From an uncultured Prevotellaceae bacterium (GTDB lineage Bacteria > Bacteroidota > Bacteroidia > Bacteroidales > Bacteroidaceae), in the NCBI GenBank assembly GCA_902778255.1, contig CACYXD010000020.1:1-60867 (forward strand): DNA of 60,867 bases. Reading direction: 5' to 3'. A model generated the notes under the pieces. The model was given only the letters and a program-made list of their open reading frames with translations. It had not been told where the DNA came from and ran no database searches. This document shows positions 41,282-50,710 of this stretch, in pieces. The translations under genes and the position numbers were made by a program. Position 1 is the first letter of the stretch. Each line of letters starts with the position of its first letter.

Positions 41282-44200
41282 ATGAAAATACTGAAATCTG
41301 TTATTTTGACACTGGCGCTCCTGCTGTCTACAGCCATGAGCGCACAGACCATTACGTCGGTACACGGTACACTGAGCGATGACATGGGCGAACTGATGGG
41401 TGCCACCGTCTGCGAGATTGATGCTACCGGGCGTATTATTGAATCGGCCGTCACCGATATGAATGGTAATTTCACCATGAAGGTGCGTAACCCCAAAGAT
41501 AAGATCCGTTTCAGCTATGTGGGTTTAAAGACCGTGACGTTGCCCATCAACAAGACTACATACGTGTTGAAGTTGCAGTCGGCTACTAAACTGAAGGAGG
41601 TGACCGTTGTTTCCAAAAAGCGTATGCAGGGTAACGCACTGCCTATCCCGCAGCGAGAAATCTCGTATGCTACACAGACCATCTCCATGAAGGAATTCGA
41701 GGGTCTGGGTATTACCTCGGTTGATGAGGCCCTGCAGGGACGTATCGCTGGTCTGGATATTATCGCCAATTCGGGTGACCTGGGTAAGGGTTCAACCATG
41801 CGTCTGCGTGGCGTTTCGTCTATTTCTACCCTGACTGACTCCAACCCCTTGATTGTGGTCGATGGAAATATTCGTGAGGTCAACCTTGATAACTTTGATA
41901 TGCAAGGTGCCAACGACGAAAAGTTTGCAGAACTGCTGAACATCAACCCTGAGGACATTGCCTCTATCACCGTATTGAAAGATGCTGCCGCTACGGCTGT
42001 CTATGGTTCACAGGGTGGTAACGGTGTTATTGAGCTGACCACCAAGCGTGGTGTACGTGGTAAACCAAAAGTGACCTACTCACTGAAGCTTACCAGTACC
42101 TATCAGCCGCAGGGCTATGATATGTTGAATGGTGACGACTACACCATGATGTTGAAGGAGTCATATTTCAATCCCCGTCAGAATGACGAAGCCTCAAACA
42201 TGTCTCGTATTCCTGAAATCAACTATCCTACGGCAACTGATGGCTTTGCCGACTGGCGTCAGTATCGTGACAATACCGACTGGCGTGATGCCGTTACGCA
42301 GTGGGGTCTGCGACAGAACCACTATGCCACTATCAGTGGTGGTGGTGAGAAAGCCTCGTTCCGTATCGGTGCTGGTTACGACCATGAGACTGGTACCATT
42401 ATCGAACAGAAGATGAGCCGCTTCTCTACACGTGTAAACCTGGACTATAATATCAGCCAGCGTATCCGTGTCAGCACTAACTTCGCGCTGACTTATTCGA
42501 AGTATCATGACAACTCTGATGACCTGTTAGCTATCGCCTTGAAAAAGATGCCAAACATGAGCATCTATCAGAAGGATCCTGTGACAGGAGAGAATACTAA
42601 TATGTATTACAACATGCCGCAGAGTGGTGAGTATGAAGGATCATCGGTGTTTAATGAATCAAGAGTCGGTGCAAAAGACAATCAGAAGGAATATGTGAAT
42701 CCAGTGGCATCGGCTCATCTAGCTAAGAAGCAGCGTCGTGTCTATGATATGAACCCTGAATTGATCCTGAACTATCAATTACTGGGCTTGGACGATGAGC
42801 ATTGGCAGTTAAACTGGCGTGGTTCGGTCTATATGAATATCAACAACCAGTATAACGACTCCTTCTATCCCCAGGAATTGGTAAGTAAGGCTTGGGATAA
42901 AGGTGTTAATACGGCAACTGCATATTCATCAAAGAGTGTGTCGTTCAATACGAAACAGACGCTGACCTTAATCCCTGCATTCCCCAATAAAGACCACTCG
43001 CTGATGATGATGGGACGTTTTGAATTGACTTCTGGTTCGAGCAGTTCGCAATCGACCAGTGGCCAGGGATTGCCTTCAACTGGCGGTGTCATCGTGAGTC
43101 CTACGGCAGGTGGTCTGATAAGCGATATGAGTTCAAACTACAACCAATGGCGTTCGATGTACTACACCTTCTCTACCCACTATGCTTATAAGGGACGTTA
43201 TGTGGCTGACTTCACCGTGCGTGCCGATGGTACCACGAAGTTCGGGCCAAGCAACCGTTGGGGCTACTTCCCTTCTGTGTCGCTGAAGTGGATTGTTAGT
43301 GACGAGCCTTGGATGCAGAAGTTGAAGCCGACTCTCTCCATGCTGGCCATTCGTCCCAGCTGGGGTCGCGTGGGTAAACAACCTGGACAGAACTATCTCT
43401 ATACTTCCAAGTACGAGACTACTAGCCGCTATATTGATATGTCGGCTATGAAACCCAAGAATATTCGTCTGGCAGACTTGAAATGGGAACTTGTCTCGAG
43501 TTATAACTTTGGTGTTGACCTGGGCTTCATGGATGGTCGTCTGAACTTGACCATTGAGGGCTACCAATCTACTACTACTGATATGCTGATGGGTAGCTTC
43601 CGTATTCCGTCTAACTCAGGTTTTGCCACGGTGCCCTATCATAATAATGGTAAGATGCGCAACACCGGATGGGAGTTCCATATCAATACCAACCGCATGA
43701 TCAAGGCTGGCAAGTTCTCAATGGATATGAATGCTAACTTTGGTAACAATCGAAATGAGATTCTGGAGATGGACGAGTACATCTTGGATAATAAGAATAC
43801 TGTTTATGACTATAAGAATGGCTCGACCTTGCGTCGCGTACAGTTGCATAACCCATTTGGTGCTATCTATGGCTTCAAGTACAAGGGTGTCTATCAGTAC
43901 AACTACAACACCATTAAGAAGGCTGTTGAAGGCATGACTGCTGAGCAGATTTATGCTTGGTGGGATCAGTTTACTGCTGAGGGGAAGACAGCTCCTATCG
44001 CTGTGAATGAAGAGGGCAGGATTATCTTGGAAGGAAACAACGTGCCCAAACGTATGATGTACGACTACCGTGCTGATAATACCGGACATGATGGCAAATA
44101 TCCTGGATTCAATGGTGGTGACGCTATCTACGAAGACCTGAACCACGATGGTCAGATCAATGCGCTTGATATTACCTATCTGGGTTCTTCTCTGCCTAAA

Positions 44201-44695
44201 CTCACGGGTGGTTTCGGCTTCACGTTCAACTATGGTCAGTGGCGTCTGTCCACCCAGTTTACCTACCGTGTAGGCAATAAGATTATCAACAAGGCGCGTT
44301 TGCTGGCTGAATCTATGACAGGTAATGACAACCAAAGTCAGGCTGTGAACTATCGTTGGCGTCAGGAAGGTGATGTGACGCCTATTCCGCGTGCGATGTT
44401 CGGTTTAGATACAGGCAGTAACTATAACACGCTGATTAGCGACCGCTTTGTCGAGGATGGCTCCTATCTGCGTATGAGCTATGCGCAGCTGAACTATGCT
44501 GTCAATAAGAAATATCTGAAATGGATTGGCCTGAGCCGACTCTCGTTCTATGCCAGTGTCAACAACCCCTTCGTGTTGACGAAGTATTCGGGCGTTGACC
44601 CTGATATCGCATTCGGCGGTGAGGATCCTGCTATCGACTGGATGCAGACCCCGCGTTCACGCTCTTATACATTAGGTATCACTGTTGACTTCTAA
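41282..44695 (+). CDS. SusC/RagA-family TonB-dependent transporter (first of two)
   Basis: This 1137-residue protein has a signal peptide (1-21, ending AMSAQ), a carboxypeptidase-regulatory-like domain (about 25-100), a KEVTVVSKKR TonB-box region, a plug (ITVLKDAAATAVYGSQGGNGVIELTTKRG region, about 235-265) and a barrel ending RSYTLGITVDF. It pairs with the SusD gene 25 bp downstream and follows a FAS1 lipoprotein gene. Operon partners suggest that its ligand is captured with the help of FAS1 proteins; the ligand is unknown. Confidence 0.94.
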   Translation: MKILKSVILTLALLLSTAMSAQTITSVHGTLSDDMGELMGATVCEIDATGRIIESAVTDMNGNFTMKVRNPKDKIRFSYVGLKTVTLPINKTTYVLKLQSATKLKEVTVVSKKRMQGNALPIPQREISYATQTISMKEFEGLGITSVDEALQGRIAGLDIIANSGDLGKGSTMRLRGVSSISTLTDSNPLIVVDGNIREVNLDNFDMQGANDEKFAELLNINPEDIASITVLKDAAATAVYGSQGGNGVIELTTKRGVRGKPKVTYSLKLTSTYQPQGYDMLNGDDYTMMLKESYFNPRQNDEASNMSRIPEINYPTATDGFADWRQYRDNTDWRDAVTQWGLRQNHYATISGGGEKASFRIGAGYDHETGTIIEQKMSRFSTRVNLDYNISQRIRVSTNFALTYSKYHDNSDDLLAIALKKMPNMSIYQKDPVTGENTNMYYNMPQSGEYEGSSVFNESRVGAKDNQKEYVNPVASAHLAKKQRRVYDMNPELILNYQLLGLDDEHWQLNWRGSVYMNINNQYNDSFYPQELVSKAWDKGVNTATAYSSKSVSFNTKQTLTLIPAFPNKDHSLMMMGRFELTSGSSSSQSTSGQGLPSTGGVIVSPTAGGLISDMSSNYNQWRSMYYTFSTHYAYKGRYVADFTVRADGTTKFGPSNRWGYFPSVSLKWIVSDEPWMQKLKPTLSMLAIRPSWGRVGKQPGQNYLYTSKYETTSRYIDMSAMKPKNIRLADLKWELVSSYNFGVDLGFMDGRLNLTIEGYQSTTTDMLMGSFRIPSNSGFATVPYHNNGKMRNTGWEFHINTNRMIKAGKFSMDMNANFGNNRNEILEMDEYILDNKNTVYDYKNGSTLRRVQLHNPFGAIYGFKYKGVYQYNYNTIKKAVEGMTAEQIYAWWDQFTAEGKTAPIAVNEEGRIILEGNNVPKRMMYDYRADNTGHDGKYPGFNGGDAIYEDLNHDGQINALDITYLGSSLPKLTGGFGFTFNYGQWRLSTQFTYRVGNKIINKARLLAESMTGNDNQSQAVNYRWRQEGDVTPIPRAMFGLDTGSNYNTLISDRFVEDGSYLRMSYAQLNYAVNKKYLKWIGLSRLSFYASVNNPFVLTKYSGVDPDIAFGGEDPAIDWMQTPRSRSYTLGITVDF

Positions 44696-44720
44696 ACGTG
44701 GATAGATTTTATAAAGAAAT

Positions 44721-46505
44721 ATGAAGATTATGAAAACAAGATATTATCAAATAATCTGCGCCATCTGCATCGTCTGCGGTATTACGTCATGCTCTGATTT
44801 CCTGGAAATCAAGCCGCAGAATGAGATTCTGTTTGAAGATTTCTGGAGTGAGAAAGCCGATGTCGAGAATATCGTGACGGGTTGCTATTCTGCATTGTCG
44901 GAAGATGGTGTGCGTCGTCGCATGATGATCTGGGGTGAAGCGAGAACCGAGAATGTGATGGCCAGTGAGAGGACCAAGACTAATGCCGATCCCAACCTAT
45001 ATAGTATATTGAAAGAGGATATCAAGGCAACGAACAGTTATACGACGTGGGATGGTTTCTATGATGTGATCAACCGTTGCAACACCGTACTGAAATATGC
45101 GCCTGTTGTGGCAGAGAAAGACCCATCCTACACACAGAGCGACTTGAAGGCAACCATTGCCGAGGTCACCGCCCTGCGCTCCCTGTGCTATTTCTACCTG
45201 ATCCGTACTTTCCGTGATGTGCCCTTCTCGCGTGAGGCCTTCACTGATGATGATCAGAAGATGGATCTCGAGGCAACTCCTTTTGCAGAGGTGCTCGACA
45301 ACCTGATTGCTGATTTGGAGGCAGTGAAGGGTGATGCCGTCAAGCGTTACCCAGAAGTAAAAAGGAGTGATCCTAAGTATCGTTATCAGACTGGTCGCAT
45401 CACACAGGATGCCATTCATGCTTTGCTCTGCGAACTGTATCTTTGGAAGGGCGACTACGACCAATGTATCAACTATGCTGACTTGGTGATTAATTCCAAG
45501 AAGGTGATACAGGAAGAGCAGGACTTGAAGAATACGAGTAGTGGTATATCGGTTGATAAGACGGCTTTAAAAGAGCGCTTGGAAGGTTACCCATTGGTCA
45601 ACGACAATCTAAAGGGCTCCTCCTTCGGTGACGCCTATGAGACCATTTTTGCCGATGGTGCTAGCAAAGAGTCAATTCTCGAACTTAGCTACGACTCTAA
45701 TCCGGAAAAAACGGGTATGACTAACAATTCCGCTATTGTTGAACTCTATGGATGTGATAATAAAACAGGGCTGTTGGTGGCAAGTAAGGTGCTCAACGAG
45801 GATTATGAAGTGAGCTCAAGCCGCAAAGTCTTTGCTGATGAGAATAAGAAGGTGGATGCACGTATGTATTCGAATTGTGATTGTACGACTGAGGGTGGCC
45901 GTATCATGAAATATGCAGCCGATATTCTGACCATCAATGCCGCCTCTACTACCAACATAACGGTGTCTAAGAGCTATTTTACAGAAAAGAGCAATGGTAG
46001 TCCTTGGATTATCTATCGTTTGGCAGATATTATGTTAATGAAGGCAGAAGCGCTATGCGAGAAGATGGATGATGATGTGGATAAGGCATCAGATGCGTAT
46101 AACAAGGCATTGCTGGACACGGCCTATCAGCTTGTGAATGTCATCAACAAACGCTCTATCTGTAAACAAAAGCTTTCGACATCTGACTTTTTGAAGGCAC
46201 CCACAACCAAGACGCAGTTGAGTGACCTGGTAAAGCGTGAGCGTCAGCGTGAACTGATGTTTGAGGGCAAGCGTTGGTTCGATCTGGTGCGTTACTGTCT
46301 GCGCGCTAATAATACCGATGCTATCGTGAATATTGTGACCAATCGTGAAGACGTGAACAAGTCATTTGCCCAAAACTTTTTCAAGAATAATATGAACGCC
46401 ATCTTCTGGCCTTACAACAACGAGGAATTGAAGGTGAACCGTAACTTGGTGCCTAATCCTGCATTCAGTAGCGGTGAGAACAGCAGCTATGAGAAGAGCA
46501 AATAA
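44721..46505 (+). CDS. SusD/RagB-family lipoprotein (first of two)
   Basis: This 594-residue lipoprotein has the lipobox GITSC at Cys24 (Cys21 if the ATG at 44730 is used). Typical SusD features are SDFLEIKPQNEI at the mature N-terminus, the FWSEKADVENIVTGCYSAL helix, LRSLCYFYLIRTFRDVPF near residue 155 and the C-terminal RERQRELMFEGKRWFDLVRY segment. It is the partner of the preceding SusC. A FAS1/DUF5108 lipoprotein gene follows after 29 bp. Confidence 0.94.
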   Translation: MKIMKTRYYQIICAICIVCGITSCSDFLEIKPQNEILFEDFWSEKADVENIVTGCYSALSEDGVRRRMMIWGEARTENVMASERTKTNADPNLYSILKEDIKATNSYTTWDGFYDVINRCNTVLKYAPVVAEKDPSYTQSDLKATIAEVTALRSLCYFYLIRTFRDVPFSREAFTDDDQKMDLEATPFAEVLDNLIADLEAVKGDAVKRYPEVKRSDPKYRYQTGRITQDAIHALLCELYLWKGDYDQCINYADLVINSKKVIQEEQDLKNTSSGISVDKTALKERLEGYPLVNDNLKGSSFGDAYETIFADGASKESILELSYDSNPEKTGMTNNSAIVELYGCDNKTGLLVASKVLNEDYEVSSSRKVFADENKKVDARMYSNCDCTTEGGRIMKYAADILTINAASTTNITVSKSYFTEKSNGSPWIIYRLADIMLMKAEALCEKMDDDVDKASDAYNKALLDTAYQLVNVINKRSICKQKLSTSDFLKAPTTKTQLSDLVKRERQRELMFEGKRWFDLVRYCLRANNTDAIVNIVTNREDVNKSFAQNFFKNNMNAIFWPYNNEELKVNRNLVPNPAFSSGENSSYEKSK

Positions 46506-46534
46506 TTCATGACGGTAAAAATAAAGAATAGATT

Positions 46535-48694
46535 ATGAAGTTCAATAAAAATATAAAAGTGGTATGGATGGCACTTGCTGCCCTGATGGCTACTGGGTCG
46601 ATGACCAGTTGCTCTGACGAGCCAGATAGCGAGTACTTCTATACTTTCACGGGCGAGATGATGAGCGATTATATCAAGAACCGTGAGCAGTACAGTGAGT
46701 TTAAGACCATTGTGGAGCGGGCAAATCTGATGGATATGTTGTCTTCCTATGGCAGATATACCTGTTTCCTTCCTAACAATAAGGCTGTGGATCAGTATCT
46801 GAAGGAACATGGTAAAACCAGCGTGGCAGACTTGAGCGATGCCGATTGCGACACGATTGCCCGCACGCATTTGGTTCAGGCCATGTATACTATCACAGAG
46901 ATGGATTTGGATTTCTTGCCTACCTTTAATCTGCAGGGACGCTATCTGGCTACGAAGGCCATTAAGGATGAGAATGGCAATCCTGTCATTCAGATTGAGG
47001 GAACGGCACACACCATCTTCAGCGATACGCTGGAGAATGGTGAGATTGTGCATCATAACGACTCTGTAGAGAATGGTATGGTGCATCCCGTGAATATGGT
47101 CATTGAAAAATCAAACTGCTACATTGCGGATATCTTGCGTGACAATAAGCGCATCGGCATCTTCTATGATGCACTTGTGAAGACTGGCGTGCATGAGGTG
47201 TTGGAAAAGATGATTGAAGATCCGAACTACTCGAAGAATGACTATACCATGTATAAGTACAAGTCAAATGTGCACCATGAGGTGGCTTGGGTTCCCGACA
47301 AGAAGAAGTATGGATTTACGGCATTTGTAGAGCCCGACTCTATCTATCGCCTGTATTTCGCCAATGGCTATAAGGGGCAGGCTATTGATACCTCTAAGGG
47401 CGACCTTTATGCCCTCTATGATTTGGCTTGTAAAATTTACGATCCCGTCTTTCCAGAAGACGTGAGTAAGTCTGGTCATAGCTTTGATAATCTGTCTGAC
47501 AGCATCAACCCGCTGAAGCGCTTTGTGCAGTATCATATCATGAACCGTTATGTGCCTGGTACGAATAAGCTGACGGCTCAGCTCGTTAAAGAGCAGGACA
47601 ATTATCCCTTTGGTACAGACGGTACGCTGGTGAATCCCACCGAGTGGTACACCACGCTGCTGCCTCACACCATGTTGAAGATCTCGATGCTGACCATGAT
47701 TAAAGACTTGCAGCAACAGGATTGTCGCGGTACCGATCGTGCCATTGCCAGCAAGAAACCTTTCTTCATCAATCGCTTGTATCATGAGAATACTGTGCAT
47801 GAGATCCGTGGTTCGTTGATTGAGTCAAGCATGGAACCTGAATATGAGAATGATGCCCTTAACGGACACTATTTCTATGTAGATGATTTGGTAGAATTCT
47901 CCACCGAGGTGCGTGATATCGTGCAGAATATGCGTATCCGCATGGACTTCTCTACGATATTCCCAGAGGTGATGACCAACGACATGCGTCAGGAGGGTGA
48001 CTACAGAGGTGAAGATGGTGACGGTGAGACACAGCCGGACGAAAGCCCAGAACCCAAGAATGGTAAGAACCGCTGGTTCCCCGACGGCTATCTGGATGGC
48101 GTGACGGTGAACAATGATGGTAAACTGGTTTTGCGTCGTCCTCACTTCTATTACTCCTCATGGCAGGGTGATGAATGGAACCTCTTTGGCGACTATGACA
48201 TGACATTCCGTGTCCCGCCAGTACCCTTCAGCGGTGAGTGGCAGTTCCGTCTGGGCTTCTGCGCATTGACTTATCGTGGCGTGATGCAGGTTTATTTCGA
48301 TGGCGTACCCCAAGGTATTCCTTTGGATATGACCAAGGGATTGAATTCGGATATGTATGTGGGCAATGACCGTTACTTGTCCCATGATGATTATATGAAG
48401 TTACCAGATGAGGACAAGGCCGAATACCAGAAGACCTTAAAGAACCTGGGAGCCTATGAAGATGGTCGCAGTCAGTGGACAGGTGCAAAATCACGCGCAT
48501 TCGGAAATGCGGGTATGTACCGTCGTATTATTTGTCAGACGAATATTGATGCGACGAAGGATCATTACATTCGTTTCCGTGTAGCCAGCGATGCCAAGGG
48601 TAATAACAACGAGTTTATGTTCGACTTTTTGGAAATGGTGCCTAAGTCAGTCTATGCTGTCGATGGTGATGGCGCGATGGAGGACGACCTTTAA
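46535..48694 (+). CDS. FAS1 lipoprotein with C-terminal DUF5108-like domain
   Basis: This 719-residue lipoprotein has Cys26 (MTSC). The first FAS1 domain (about 50-195) shows H1 YTCFLPNNKAV at 75-85 and H2 NGMVHPVNMVI. A second, more divergent FAS1 domain follows (YGFTAFVEPDSIY near 262; HYFYVDDLVEF near 448). From about 500 an acidic, proline-containing linker leads to a beta-rich C-terminal domain (WQFRLGFCALTYRGVMQVYFDG) of the DUF5108 type, as I recall this pairing. It is the fourth gene of the seven-gene unit. Confidence 0.82.
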   Translation: MKFNKNIKVVWMALAALMATGSMTSCSDEPDSEYFYTFTGEMMSDYIKNREQYSEFKTIVERANLMDMLSSYGRYTCFLPNNKAVDQYLKEHGKTSVADLSDADCDTIARTHLVQAMYTITEMDLDFLPTFNLQGRYLATKAIKDENGNPVIQIEGTAHTIFSDTLENGEIVHHNDSVENGMVHPVNMVIEKSNCYIADILRDNKRIGIFYDALVKTGVHEVLEKMIEDPNYSKNDYTMYKYKSNVHHEVAWVPDKKKYGFTAFVEPDSIYRLYFANGYKGQAIDTSKGDLYALYDLACKIYDPVFPEDVSKSGHSFDNLSDSINPLKRFVQYHIMNRYVPGTNKLTAQLVKEQDNYPFGTDGTLVNPTEWYTTLLPHTMLKISMLTMIKDLQQQDCRGTDRAIASKKPFFINRLYHENTVHEIRGSLIESSMEPEYENDALNGHYFYVDDLVEFSTEVRDIVQNMRIRMDFSTIFPEVMTNDMRQEGDYRGEDGDGETQPDESPEPKNGKNRWFPDGYLDGVTVNNDGKLVLRRPHFYYSSWQGDEWNLFGDYDMTFRVPPVPFSGEWQFRLGFCALTYRGVMQVYFDGVPQGIPLDMTKGLNSDMYVGNDRYLSHDDYMKLPDEDKAEYQKTLKNLGAYEDGRSQWTGAKSRAFGNAGMYRRIICQTNIDATKDHYIRFRVASDAKGNNNEFMFDFLEMVPKSVYAVDGDGAMEDDL

Positions 48695-48725
48695 TTGAAA
48701 AACTGATAATTGAAAACTGATAATT

Positions 48726-50681
48726 ATGATTACCAAGATAAACAAGATATTAAGTGATGGCCTGATGTGCTGCGGTATTGCCGTAGCACTCACGGCTTGT
48801 ACCGACTCTTGGGACGACCACTATGAGAGTCTGGGCAGTGGTGAAGGCAGCGTGCATGAGGGCACACTCTGGCAGGCAATCACCAGTAACCCCAACTTGA
48901 GTCACTTTGCCAAAGTGATTGAAGGCTGCAATTATGTAGATAAATTGAATGGCAGCCAGGTGTTCACTGTCTTTGCACCGACTAACGATAATCTCACGGA
49001 GGCTGAGGCCGACCAATGGATCAGTGATTATGTCGGACAGAAAGATACCGTGCTGGAAGAAAACAATACCACGTTGAAGGAGTTTATCCAGAACCATATG
49101 GCACTCTACAACCATTCGTATTCTCCATTCCGTAACGATACATTGACGTTGATGAATGGTAAGTATGCGGCCTTGCAATCTGATTCGACCATTGATGGCA
49201 TCAAGATGTCGGAAGTAAACCAGTTGTATAGCAATGGTATCCTTAACGTGATCAATAGTCCAGTGAAATTCTTTCCCAACGTGTTTGAAGCCAGCCGCAA
49301 AGATGCCGATCTTGAAGGCGTACGCAGCTTTCTCTACAACGAGCACTATTATTATAAGGAATTCCAGGAAGATCAGAGTGTAGCAGGTAGTATCGTCAAT
49401 GGTAAGACCCAGTATCTGGACTCTGTGTTCACACAGATCAACCAGCTGTATGACTATGTGGGACTGATCAATTCTGAGGATAGTGACTATATTATGGTGG
49501 CACCTACCAACAAGGTATGGGATGAATTGGTTGCAGACTATCAGAAATACTTTGACTATCCTGAGATCAAGGATCCTGATCATCCTGATTTGGCTAAGAA
49601 AAACCGTGACTCTCTGGAATATAAGATGACCCGTCTGGCTATTTTGCAAGGAACAACATTTAGTCGTACCTTTAACAAGGATACCTCACTGGGCGACTCT
49701 GCTATGTCGGTCAACTGTATCCGTAACTATACTCAGCGCAAGTCATACTGGGGCGCTCCATTTGAGTACTACCAGTACTATATGCCATTGGCAGCCAAGG
49801 GCGCACTCAACCAGTCTGAGATTTTGAAGTGCAGTAATGGCGAGGTGCGTAAAGCCACGGAATGGAATATCGACAAGCGTATGACCTTCCACCAATATGC
49901 CATCGCTACGTCTCGTAACGTGAAGGAAGTGCAGAAGCAGGGACAAACCGGAGGTAAAGACTCGCTTGAACTGGCATCTTATAAGACTGAATCCGTAGCT
50001 TCCAATAACAAGGCCTTCTATAATAAACTGTGGAATAACAGTTTCTTGGAAATCCGTCCTACGCTAAGTACTGTGACTTATTGGATTAATTTTATCATTC
50101 CCGATGTACTTTCAAATATCGGCTATGACATTTATATAGTGACGGCTCCGGCCCTGGCAAAAGATACTTTGGCTTCCGACGAGGAACGCAGACCTACGAA
50201 GTTCTCTTGTAAAATGTATGGACCAGGTTTGGGGTCTTCTGGTGAAAAACTGAAGTCGCCCGCAGGAAAAACCACTTTTGAAACGCGTCCAGATTCTATT
50301 GATTACATCCTTATATCCAGCAACTATAAGTTCAAGAAATGTACTCGCGATCTTAATGAAGAGGGTGTGCAGATGCGTATGAGAATTACGAATGAGGTAC
50401 TTAACAACGAGATGCTGATTAGACCTGGAGATCCTGAAGACAAGCAGCTTTATACGCGTGACCTCCGTATCAACGCTATCCTGGTTGTGCCTCATGGCTC
50501 ACTTGAGGTTGTTGATGAGTTGCCGGCAAAAGTGGGTACAGGCAAAAAGGCGATAGAGGTTCCTGCGTCAGCTCAAGGTACACCTGGCATCATCATGTAT
50601 CCACATAGAGCATGGGATGAGGAAGCAGGCTCCTTTAAGGATGACGGCGCAGATTATAAGGCGTGGTATATGCAACGTTAG
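48726..50681 (+). CDS. FAS1 lipoprotein
   Basis: This 651-residue lipoprotein has Cys25 (ALTAC). The first FAS1 domain is clear (about 52-190: H1 VFTVFAPTNDNL at 79-90, H2 YSNGILNVINSPVKFFPN). A second begins near 195 with H1 YIMVAPTNKVW near 258-268 and covers up to about 410. The last 220 residues are beta-rich with no family recognised. The gene lies 31 bp after the DUF5108/FAS1 gene and 29 bp before the second SusC, so it joins the two SusCD pairs on one transcript. Confidence 0.82.
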   Translation: MITKINKILSDGLMCCGIAVALTACTDSWDDHYESLGSGEGSVHEGTLWQAITSNPNLSHFAKVIEGCNYVDKLNGSQVFTVFAPTNDNLTEAEADQWISDYVGQKDTVLEENNTTLKEFIQNHMALYNHSYSPFRNDTLTLMNGKYAALQSDSTIDGIKMSEVNQLYSNGILNVINSPVKFFPNVFEASRKDADLEGVRSFLYNEHYYYKEFQEDQSVAGSIVNGKTQYLDSVFTQINQLYDYVGLINSEDSDYIMVAPTNKVWDELVADYQKYFDYPEIKDPDHPDLAKKNRDSLEYKMTRLAILQGTTFSRTFNKDTSLGDSAMSVNCIRNYTQRKSYWGAPFEYYQYYMPLAAKGALNQSEILKCSNGEVRKATEWNIDKRMTFHQYAIATSRNVKEVQKQGQTGGKDSLELASYKTESVASNNKAFYNKLWNNSFLEIRPTLSTVTYWINFIIPDVLSNIGYDIYIVTAPALAKDTLASDEERRPTKFSCKMYGPGLGSSGEKLKSPAGKTTFETRPDSIDYILISSNYKFKKCTRDLNEEGVQMRMRITNEVLNNEMLIRPGDPEDKQLYTRDLRINAILVVPHGSLEVVDELPAKVGTGKKAIEVPASAQGTPGIIMYPHRAWDEEAGSFKDDGADYKAWYMQR

Positions 50682-50710
50682 TGTTTATAAGAAAAAAAAG
50701 AAAGAACAAT

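Noticed and set aside
40523-41365. 280-residue minus-strand frame
   Set aside because: It is antisense to the FAS1 lipoprotein and the start of SusC, both well supported.
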